Shown: positions 8,471 through 14,076 of the stretch, piece after piece
How positions within the stretch are numbered: position 1 is the first letter of the stretch
Layout: every line of letters starts with the position of its first letter
Made by a program: the position numbers and the translations under genes
The notes under the pieces: model-generated
What the model saw: only the letters and a program-made list of their open reading frames with translations
What the model was told of the DNA's origin: nothing
The model's database searches: none
NCBI GenBank assembly: GCA_002418865.1
Contig: DIEY01000083.1
Span: 1,085-15,317 of the forward strand
Direction: 5' to 3'
DNA: 14,233 nucleotides
DNA from: Bacteroidales bacterium UBA5762
Lineage (GTDB): Bacteria; Bacteroidota; Bacteroidia; Bacteroidales; TTA-H9

Positions 8471-8478
8471 CAAAATTA
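8471..8478 (-). promoter_or_regulatory. Candidate -7 box (TAATTTTG) for smpB
   Basis: The minus strand reads TAATTTTG, matching TAnnTTTG, only 6 bp upstream of the ATG at 8464. If this is the promoter, the mRNA is leaderless or nearly so. No TTG -33 box at standard spacing. Confidence 0.35.
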
Positions 8479-8544
8479 GCCAAAATGTATTTAGTCTGCC
8501 AGCTTGCTGAATCGAAAGAATGCCTCAGGAAATATAAATAAATA

Positions 8545-8574
8545 TTGTCCATTCGATTTTTCTTTATAGTTTTG
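8545..8574 (+). promoter_or_regulatory. Bacteroidota promoter of the arcC-OTC operon
   Basis: TTG (8545-8547), a 19-bp spacer, then TAGTTTTG (8567-8574) match the -33/-7 consensus TTG-N19-TAnnTTTG of the primary sigma factor in Bacteroidota. The start point should be near 8579, giving a leader of about 118 nt before the ATG at 8697. Confidence 0.7.
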
Positions 8575-8611
8575 CGGTTAAATTATAAAGAATAAATTGC
8601 ATTGAATGCAC

Positions 8612-8645
8612 GAAGCAAGGACAAAACTTCAGCCCTTGTTTTTTT
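8612..8645 (+). promoter_or_regulatory. Leader RNA structure before arcC (possible pseudoknot or weak terminator)
   Basis: In the leader, CAAGG (8616-8620) can pair with CCTTG (8634-8638) directly before seven Ts (8639-8645), giving a weak terminator-like hairpin. GAAG (8612-8615) can pair with CTTC (8627-8630), whose loop contains the CAAGG strand. Both pairings together have H-type pseudoknot topology. This could allow attenuation, but the stems are short and may be chance. Confidence 0.3.
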
Positions 8646-8696
8646 GTTTTGGAGTAAAGCGAATATTAAATGGCATTTCATTTTTAAAAAATTTAT

Positions 8697-9641
8697 ATGG
8701 ATAAATTAGCAGTAATAGCTTTTGGAGGCAATGCTCTTTTAAGAGGAGATCAAAAAGGGACTATAGATGAGCAGGAAGCAAATGTTTATGAAACATGTTC
8801 ATATTTAGTGCCTCTTATCAAGCAGGGATATAATTTTGTGATTGGACATGGCAACGGGCCTCAGGTGGGAAATGTTTTACTTCAGCATCAAGCAGGAGAG
8901 AAAATGTTTGGCATTCCGGCTCAACCCATCGATTTTTGCGTTGCAGAAACCCAAGGTTCTATCGGATATATGATTGAACAGCAACTTCGTAATGTACTTA
9001 TTAAGGAGCATCTCGAGCGTGATATTCTAACCATAATTACAGAAGTCATTGTCGATAAAAATGATCCAGCTTTTCAAAATCCGACAAAACCAGTAGGTCC
9101 TTTTTACACCAAAGAAGAAGCTAAGAAGATGGAAGCCGAAACTGGTGCAAAGTTTCAGGAAGACCCGAGAGGAAGAGGTTGGCGTAAAGTAGTAGCTTCA
9201 CCCAGACCCTTACAGATTAACAATGTAAGATCTATCGAAAAACTGGCACGTGATGGACAAATTATTATAGCAGTGGGAGGAGGAGGTATTCCGGTTTTTT
9301 GGGTAGAATCGAATAAACTTCAGGGAATAGATGCAGTAATAGATAAGGATCTTGCTTCTTCTTTATTGGCCATAGAGATAAAGGCTGACATGTTTATCAT
9401 TTTGACTGATATTCCAAAAGTTTTCACCAATTTTCATAAACCAGACGAAAAAGCTTTGGACAGGATGAGTGTAGCCGAAGCAAAGAAATTTCTTGCTGAG
9501 AATCATTTTTCAGAAGGAAGCATGGCACCTAAGGTAAGAGCATGTATTCAATTCTGCGAAAAAACCGGGAAAGAAGCTCTTATCACCATGGCTAACGAAT
9601 TAGGAAAATCAGGCGCTGGAACTATTATTTATGCTGAATAA
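8697..9641 (+). CDS. arcC: Carbamate kinase
   Basis: 314 residues, the normal length. Carbamate kinase (EC 2.7.2.2) transfers the phosphate of carbamoyl phosphate to ADP, giving ATP, CO2 and ammonia in the cytoplasm. Visible amino-acid-kinase-fold motifs are GGNALL (10-15), GHGNGPQVG (50-58), AVGGGGIPV (192-200), the substrate/nucleotide-site segment DKDLASSLLA (216-225) and TDIPKV (237-242). The next gene, 40 bp downstream, is an ornithine carbamoyltransferase, so the pair carries out the last two steps of arginine/citrulline breakdown. The leader is about 118 nt and may be regulated (see 8612-8645). There is no strong Shine-Dalgarno sequence before this gene, unlike the next one. Nothing suggests damage. 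Confidence 0.96.
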   Translation: MDKLAVIAFGGNALLRGDQKGTIDEQEANVYETCSYLVPLIKQGYNFVIGHGNGPQVGNVLLQHQAGEKMFGIPAQPIDFCVAETQGSIGYMIEQQLRNVLIKEHLERDILTIITEVIVDKNDPAFQNPTKPVGPFYTKEEAKKMEAETGAKFQEDPRGRGWRKVVASPRPLQINNVRSIEKLARDGQIIIAVGGGGIPVFWVESNKLQGIDAVIDKDLASSLLAIEIKADMFIILTDIPKVFTNFHKPDEKALDRMSVAEAKKFLAENHFSEGSMAPKVRACIQFCEKTGKEALITMANELGKSGAGTIIYAE

Positions 9642-9667
9642 CATCAATTTTTTAAAATAAAATTTTT

Positions 9668-9673
9668 AAGGAG
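9668..9673 (+). promoter_or_regulatory. Strong Shine-Dalgarno sequence of the OTC gene
   Basis: AAGGAG lies 8 nt before the ATG at 9682. Such a strong site is unusual in Bacteroidota, where A-rich leaders are the rule. It fixes the start. Confidence 0.7.
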
Positions 9674-9681
9674 AAATAGAT

Positions 9682-10683
9682 ATGTCTTACAATTTAAGGA
9701 ACCGAAGTTTTTTAAAACTTCTCGATTTTAGCCCCGAAGAGATCAAGTTTTTGCTTAGTCTTTCACAAGATTTGAAAAGGGCAAAATATGCTGGAACTGA
9801 GAAGCAGCTTTTAAAGGGAAAGAATATTGTTCTTTTATTCGAGAAAGATTCAACGCGTACACGTTGTGCCTTTGAAGTAGCCGCATTAGATCAGGGTGCC
9901 CATGTTACTTACATTGGACCCTCGGGTTCTCAAATGGGGAAAAAGGAATCCATGAAGGATACAGCAAGAGTTTTAGGCAGATTGTATGATGGGATTGAAT
10001 ATAGAGGTTATTCACAAGAGATTGTAGAAACATTGGCAAAATACTCTGGAGTTCCCGTATGGAATGGATTAACCAATGAATTTCATCCTACTCAAGTTTT
10101 GGCAGATTTACTTACCATGATGGAGCATTCTGACAAACCGTTGAATCAGATTTCGTTTGCCTATTGTGGAGATGCCAGAAATAATATGGGTAATTCTCTC
10201 ATGGTTGGTGCAGCAAAGATGGGAATGGATTTCAGAGCGGTTGCTCCTAAAAAATTATGGCAAAATGAAGAATTGGTAAGTAGCTGTCGGAAAATTGCTC
10301 AACAGACTGGAGGTAGAATTACCCTAACCGAAAGCGTAGATGAAGGAGTAGCAGGAGTAGATTTTCTTTATACTGATGTGTGGGTTTCGATGGGAGAGCC
10401 AGCTGAAGTTTGGGCCGAGAGAATTCATTTACTCAAACCCTATCAGATCAATAGGGATTTGGTACAAAAAACAGGCAATCCCCATGTTAAATTCCTTCAT
10501 TGCCTGCCCTCGTTTCATAACCGCGAAACCAGCATAGGTGAAGAAATTTATCAAAAATTTGGATTGGAGAGTATGGAAGTTACGGATGAGATTTTCGAAT
10601 CGCCAATGTCGTTAGTATTTGAGGAAGCCGAGAATCGACTTCATACCATAAAGGCAGTCATGGTAGCCACTTTAGGGTCATAG
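9682..10683 (+). CDS. arcB: Ornithine carbamoyltransferase, catabolic type
   Basis: 333 residues. Landmarks are the carbamoyl-phosphate loop STRTR (57-61), HPTQ (135-138), the DVWVSMGE segment with the SMG ornithine loop (232-239) and HCLP (273-276). The reading through QGAHVTYIGPSGSQMGKKESMKDTARVLGR is very close to the long ArgF/ArgI/ArcB group from enterics. The enzyme (EC 2.1.3.3) interconverts ornithine plus carbamoyl phosphate with citrulline. Its location 40 bp after carbamate kinase in one transcript points to citrulline phosphorolysis for ATP rather than biosynthesis. The biosynthetic name argF remains possible, since the sequence alone does not give the preferred direction. It ends before a strong terminator. 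No arginine deiminase gene is next to it. Confidence 0.93.
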   Translation: MSYNLRNRSFLKLLDFSPEEIKFLLSLSQDLKRAKYAGTEKQLLKGKNIVLLFEKDSTRTRCAFEVAALDQGAHVTYIGPSGSQMGKKESMKDTARVLGRLYDGIEYRGYSQEIVETLAKYSGVPVWNGLTNEFHPTQVLADLLTMMEHSDKPLNQISFAYCGDARNNMGNSLMVGAAKMGMDFRAVAPKKLWQNEELVSSCRKIAQQTGGRITLTESVDEGVAGVDFLYTDVWVSMGEPAEVWAERIHLLKPYQINRDLVQKTGNPHVKFLHCLPSFHNRETSIGEEIYQKFGLESMEVTDEIFESPMSLVFEEAENRLHTIKAVMVATLGS

Positions 10684-10730
10684 ATGAAATAAAAAATATA
10701 GCTCATTTTTTTGGAAAGTTTTGCAATACG

Positions 10731-10764
10731 AAACCCGTTCCGATTGAATGGTAACGGGTTTTTT
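10731..10764 (+). terminator. Intrinsic terminator of the arcC-OTC operon
   Basis: AAACCCGTT (10731-10739) pairs with AACGGGTTT (10753-10761) around a 13-nt loop, and the T run continues to 10764. It lies 47 bp after the OTC stop. Confidence 0.88.
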
Positions 10765-10792
10765 ATTTAGGGGAAAAAGGAAAGATTAGGAG

Positions 10793-11222
10793 CTATCAAG
10801 CAGGTAGGAGCATTACTCTCCCGTCTTCTCACACCACCCGGCATGCTCTCGCACCGAGCAGTTTCTCCTATTGGTGTAATGTTTCGTAATTTAATGATAA
10901 GCTGTATCAACTAAGTTATTGAACCAGGCTGTTCCCATACCTCATGGGCTTGAGGATTGCCTGATTTACTGTAAACGGTTACGGTTGGTTTTGGGGAACT
11001 TCGCAATCCATGACTCGCTCATTCTCTGTTTGCCAGCCTTCTATCAGGTTTCTGTGGATTGGGTAAAGGCATTTACCAATTTTGCTTCGTTCAAATTTGC
11101 AGACACCCTCAACACCCGTTCGGCTAAGCTCACGGCCGAAGCCTTGCCATTTGCTATCACTTCCTCCCAACCTGGTGTGTGCAAGAACTATTATCATACA
11201 AGAGGTAGTGGATGCCCAACAT
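10793..11222 (-). mobile_element. ORF-less group IIC intron-like element (about 430 nt)
   Basis: The ends are inferred on the minus strand. The 5' end is placed near 11222 by alignment with the copy at 1-96. Near the other end, 10834-10861 folds like intron domain V: a lower helix (CTGCTCGG with CCGGGTGG, with G-U pairs), a 2-nt bulge (TG) on the 3' side, a 3-bp upper helix (TGC/GCA) and a GAGA (GNRA) tetraloop. It is followed by GGTGTGAGAAGACGGGAG...CTCCTACC, which fits domain VI with a bulged A a few bases before the end. The length matches the compact RNA core of IIC introns without their reverse transcriptase ORF. Short ORFs on both strands here look non-coding. Alternatives are a degraded intron or an unrelated interspersed repeat. 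No reverse transcriptase motif is present, so it would have to be mobilised in trans, if at all. Confidence 0.5.
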
Positions 11223-11311
11223 ACAAATTACTAAAACATTCGTAAACGCAACTATTTTTATTAAAAAAATAATAGTTTATCATATTGATATCATGTAATT
11301 TATCATCCAAT
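11223..11311. other. AT-rich spacer between the intron-like element and the cassette boundary
   Basis: No gene. It contains an AT-rich inverted repeat (AACTATT 11250-11256 with AATAGTT near 11271-11277). It may be remains of an earlier cassette, or flanking DNA. Confidence 0.3.
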
Positions 11312-11400
11312 ATCCAACATAAACCCGAAAGTGATTTACGCAAGTTTGATATTTTGTATTAAAAATGTTTTATATTCGTTGCGTAAATGAAACGTTAGGT
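11312..11400 (+). other. Upstream recombination boundary: degenerate attC or attI-like site
   Basis: The site ends in GTTAGGT (11394-11400), matching the integron core GTTRRRY. A perfect 10-bp inverted repeat (ATTTACGCAA 11334-11343 and TTGCGTAAAT 11379-11388) precedes it with the spacer GAAAC, the same spacer length as AAAAC in the downstream attC. A possible 5' box ATCCAAC (11312-11318, RYYYAAC) exists, but its distance to the left arm is long (15 nt), so the site is degenerate or of another type. Confidence 0.45.
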
Positions 11401-11428
11401 GCAAGTGTAACAGACAGACCGTAGCAAA

Positions 11429-12016
11429 ATGGAAGACAATAAACAGGACATAAGCAAAATTATCACGCAGGACAAAGTCCTATTCTTTGATATGGATGGA
11501 ACATTGGTTGACACGGACTATGTAAACTATCTATCCTTTAAAATGGCTATTCAGTCTGTAATAAACCCTATACAATTTCCTTCATTCAATCCAAATGAGA
11601 GATTTAACAGGATAATTTTACAAAGAGAATTTCCAAATCTTAACGAAAACGAGTATCAAGAAATAATACGACTAAAAGAAAGGTTTTACTCTGAAAATAT
11701 CGGGCAGACAAAGCTACTACCATATGCAAATGAAATATTAGACAGATTCTTTAAAATCAATACAACAGTATTAGTGACAAATTGTAGAGAAGAAAGAGCA
11801 ATTATTACACTAAATTGGCACGGCTTGACTAACAAATTCAAGCACAAAATATTTCGTAAATCAATTGATAAAGACCAGCATATAAATAAATTTGAAAACG
11901 CACTGAAAATTCTTGAATTAGAACCTCAAATGATAATTGTATTCGAAAATGAACAATTTGAAATTGATGAAGCTTTAAAAGCGGGTATCCCAATCGAAAA
12001 CATTATATCGGTTTAA
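11429..12016 (+). CDS. HAD-family hydrolase, first gene of the cassette operon
   Basis: 195 residues. Motif I is clear: DMDGTLVD (21-28) with the nucleophile Asp21 and the general acid/base Asp23. Motif II is VTN (116-118, Thr117). A lysine of motif III is probably K144 or K148. In motif IV the usual acidic pair is replaced by FENEQFEIDEA (172-182), so metal binding would rely on Glu173 and perhaps Asp180. Between motifs I and II is a helical cap of about 70 residues, typical of C1-cap phosphatases of the phosphoglucomutase/5'-nucleotidase type. The substrate is unknown. Given the next gene, a phosphorylated ribose or nucleotide is a reasonable guess. The stop is 2 nt before the next ATG, so translation is probably coupled. 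The ATG lies 34 nt inside the cassette, with no strong Shine-Dalgarno sequence. Confidence 0.82.
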   Translation: MEDNKQDISKIITQDKVLFFDMDGTLVDTDYVNYLSFKMAIQSVINPIQFPSFNPNERFNRIILQREFPNLNENEYQEIIRLKERFYSENIGQTKLLPYANEILDRFFKINTTVLVTNCREERAIITLNWHGLTNKFKHKIFRKSIDKDQHINKFENALKILELEPQMIIVFENEQFEIDEALKAGIPIENIISV

Positions 12017-12018
12017 CT

Positions 12019-12660
12019 ATGTATAAATTTACAATAACACCAAAAACAGACAATAAAGGCAATTACTACTTGAAAAGAGAAGTTCAAGGGTATTTTCATT
12101 CAAAATATGAAAGTGGTGCAGGACAGTGGCGGGTGAAAGGGTCAATAGAAAATGTTATTTGCACACTAAAAAACGACATTATTCCTTATACAGAAGAAGA
12201 ACTTCAAAATGTTTGTAATAAATTAGAAATTATTTTGAAAACAGATTTACCACAAGTGTTAAAATTATCAGGTAAAAATAGTCTTGTTGTATGTGTAGTT
12301 CCGAGAGCTAAGGTAAACTATAAACCTAACCAACTTTATTTCAAAAAAACTGTCAGCAAAGTTGCAAATCAGCTACCAGGGTTCATAGACGGCTCGGAGT
12401 ATATAAAGCGAGTAAAAGACACAAAAACCACACATAGAGCAAGGTCAGGACACGGTGGTAATGGCGATATGCCATATCCGGGTATTACTATAAATACTTG
12501 CGATTTTTCAAAAGATGTAATGGGCAAAGACATTATGCTTGTTGATGACCTATATACGAATTCTGTAAATATTGACGAAGATGCTATTCAGGCACTCTTT
12601 GACAAAGGAGCAAATTCAGTAGTTTTCTATTCAATTGGTGCTAAACTTGGAGTTAAATAA
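12019..12660 (+). CDS. Phosphoribosyltransferase-like protein (type I PRTase fold)
   Basis: 213 residues. The PRPP-binding loop is visible near the C-terminus as IMLVDDLYTNS (172-182; Asp176, Asp177, Thr180, Ser182), followed by a helix and GANSVVFYSIGA (197-208), the usual beta-alpha-beta arrangement. An earlier strand VVCVVPRAK (90-98) and KDTKTTHRARSG (133-144) resemble the corresponding parts of ComF-type phosphoribosyltransferases. Residues 1-60 are a less familiar beta-rich N-terminus with basic and aromatic residues (YYLKREVQGYFHSKYESG). Likely chemistry is PRPP-dependent transfer to, or removal from, a base-like acceptor, or PRPP binding as a signal; neither can be settled here. It lies 2 nt after the HAD gene and 14 nt before the DprA-like gene, so all three form one operon. 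Confidence 0.78.
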   Translation: MYKFTITPKTDNKGNYYLKREVQGYFHSKYESGAGQWRVKGSIENVICTLKNDIIPYTEEELQNVCNKLEIILKTDLPQVLKLSGKNSLVVCVVPRAKVNYKPNQLYFKKTVSKVANQLPGFIDGSEYIKRVKDTKTTHRARSGHGGNGDMPYPGITINTCDFSKDVMGKDIMLVDDLYTNSVNIDEDAIQALFDKGANSVVFYSIGAKLGVK

Positions 12661-12674
12661 TTAAGCGAAGAAAT

Positions 12675-13664
12675 ATGAAATATACTGAGAACGCAATTAA
12701 TATTATAACCACAAAGTCCTTCAAAAACATTGGAAGAGGATGGATAAACAAGAACTTAAAAGGAAATGAAAGGCCCGATACAATTGTATCACTGATTAAC
12801 AAAAATTCAAAACAAGATGATGTAGTTACTTTAGACGATTTTGAACGTAGAAAGACCAAAATTATAAATCAACTTAACAAACTTGAAGAATTTTGTGACG
12901 GCATTGTTGCTATTGGCGACAAAAATTTTCCAAAATTTAGAGGCAATGTAAAAGAAAGTGAACAACCAATATTTCTTTTTTACAAAGGTAATTTAGACTT
13001 ATTGGACACAGACAATTGCAACATAAGTGTAATTGGTTTACTCAATCCTGATGAAGCCATAGAGCAGAGAGAACAAAAAATTGTAGCAGAACTTGTAAAA
13101 TATGATATTACAATAGTTAGTGGTTTAGCCTTTGGTTGTGATAGTGTTGCACATAAACAAGCATTAAATCGTGGTAAAACAATTGCAATTCTGCCAAGCC
13201 CGCTGAATAACATACTACCAGCAAAAAACAGAGGTTTAGCATTTGAGATAGTCAATGAAGGTGGATTATTAGTTTCAGAATATTTTGATGAACACAAATC
13301 TGCTATGGATTTAAGTAGCCGATATAAAGATAGAGACAGATTACAAGCACTATACTGTGATGCAATAATATTAGTAGCAAGTTATGCTCAAGATTCTGCC
13401 CAACGATGGAAACTTTTTGACCAAAAATTAGACAGTGGTGCAAGATTAGCTATGGGTTTTGCAAAAAATTATAACATTCCAAGAGCGGTTATGTATGACC
13501 AAACTCTTGACAGCAACAATCCAATGTTTGACTTGAATAGACAATTAATTTCTGAACAACGGGACATTACAATTCTAACTCAAAAAAGCTTGGAAGAACT
13601 TATTAAAAAAGTAAAGTCAAAGAAGAATAGTAAACCTGCAATACAAAAAAACCTTTTTGAATGA
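12675..13664 (+). CDS. DprA/SMF-like DNA-processing protein
   Basis: 329 residues. After a helical N-terminus (1-75) comes the DprA lead-in DGIVAIGDKNFPKFRG...PIFLFYKGNLDLL (75-110), then a Rossmann-type domain. SVIGLLNP (118-125) stands where DprA has VGSR. IVSGLAFGCDSVAHKQAL (147-164) is the best conserved block, followed by GKTIAILPSPLNNILPAKN (167-185), GGLLVSEY (196-203), RDRLQALYCDAIILVASYAQDS (220-241) in place of RNRIIAGLSD..VVEA..SG, and a basic tail. DprA binds single-stranded DNA and loads RecA in natural transformation; related SMF/LOG proteins bind nucleotides or cleave nucleotide N-glycosidic bonds. Loss of the GSR arginine suggests a specialised paralogue, not the housekeeping DprA. 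No C-terminal winged-helix (DprA_WH) domain is evident. It is the last gene of the cassette and ends 30 bp before the attC. Confidence 0.85.
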   Translation: MKYTENAINIITTKSFKNIGRGWINKNLKGNERPDTIVSLINKNSKQDDVVTLDDFERRKTKIINQLNKLEEFCDGIVAIGDKNFPKFRGNVKESEQPIFLFYKGNLDLLDTDNCNISVIGLLNPDEAIEQREQKIVAELVKYDITIVSGLAFGCDSVAHKQALNRGKTIAILPSPLNNILPAKNRGLAFEIVNEGGLLVSEYFDEHKSAMDLSSRYKDRDRLQALYCDAIILVASYAQDSAQRWKLFDQKLDSGARLAMGFAKNYNIPRAVMYDQTLDSNNPMFDLNRQLISEQRDITILTQKSLEELIKKVKSKKNSKPAIQKNLFE

Positions 13665-13694
13665 CAACTCAATTGACAAGAAAAGAACACCAGC

Positions 13695-13827
13695 ACCTAA
13701 CAGCGGTTTGGCGTAATGGCGGGTTCAGTGCTTCGTATGACAGTTTTGTGGTAGGTTCAAGTGCAGTTCTTCGATTGAACATTTGTGCTAAAAATCCGCC
13801 ACTACGCCAAGCCGCAAAACGTTATCT
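13695..13827 (+). other. attC recombination site (59-be) of the gene cassette
   Basis: 133 bp, inside the known attC size range. It begins ACCTAAC (R'' box, RYYYAAC) and ends GTTATCT (R' core, which deviates from GTTRRRY in one purine position). Between them, 13703-13725 and 13793-13815 are inverted repeats matching at 20 of 23 positions, with two mismatches that become G-T pairs on one strand and one on the other. The centre has a further hairpin (GTTCAA 13755-13760 with TTGAAC 13775-13780). The spacer before R' is AAAAC. A single-stranded fold of this kind is what integron integrases recognise. Confidence 0.75.
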
Positions 13828-14076
13828 GCCATTGCTGAGGTGAGAATTAAATGAGTCCAATATCAGAAAATTAGGTATAATGGACAAAAATTAGGCTAAA
13901 AAAAACAGCGAAGCTTCTAATGGACAAAAATTAGGCTGTTTATTTTTATCGATTGTTATTTCTCTTATAAAAAATTATCACATTTGTTTTGTCTGTTTAA
14001 AACGGAAGTAGGCTCTGCTGGAGAGCAACCTATCAGGGATAAAACAGATAGCCGACGAAAATGGCAATGCAATGGG
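13828..14076. other. Non-coding stretch after the cassette
   Basis: No gene is visible. It contains the 20-bp direct repeat (13878-13937) and, from about 13995, sequence that probably belongs to the end of the insertion sequence whose transposase stops at 14077. A small inverted repeat GCTCT/AGAGC lies near 14013-14026. Confidence 0.35.
13878..13937. repeat. 20-bp perfect direct repeat, two copies 40 bp apart
   Basis: TAATGGACAAAAATTAGGCT occurs at 13878-13897 and 13918-13937. A shorter related piece, AAAATTAGGTA, precedes it at 13867-13877. It could be the joined ends of a mobile element or a binding-site array. It lies between the attC and the transposase remnant. Confidence 0.7.

Larger units (their letters stand above)
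11395..13821 (+). mobile_element. Integron-type gene cassette carrying three genes (HAD, PRTase, DprA-like)
   Basis: The unit runs from the T after the G of GTTAGGT (11394-11400) to the G of GTTATCT (13821-13827), 2427 bp. As expected for a cassette, its terminal attC starts with ACCTAAC (13695-13701), the exact complement of the GTTAGGT formed at its own start. The first gene begins only 34 nt inside the cassette and all genes run the same way toward the attC, as in ordinary cassettes. Three genes is more than the usual one or two. No integrase is visible, so within this window it would be classed as a lone or integrase-less cassette. The cassette is AT-rich. I see no clear internal promoter, so transcription may come from outside. 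Confidence 0.68.

Noticed and set aside
10919..11245. Open frames on both strands (108 and 72 codons) in the intron-like element
   Set aside because: They have no recognisable domain, overlap each other on opposite strands, and lie in a repeated sequence that is better explained as structured RNA.
13661..13843. A 60-codon frame overlapping the DprA stop by ATGA
   Set aside because: Most of it is a translation of the attC palindrome, and the similarity of its two halves follows from the inverted repeat. No protein features.
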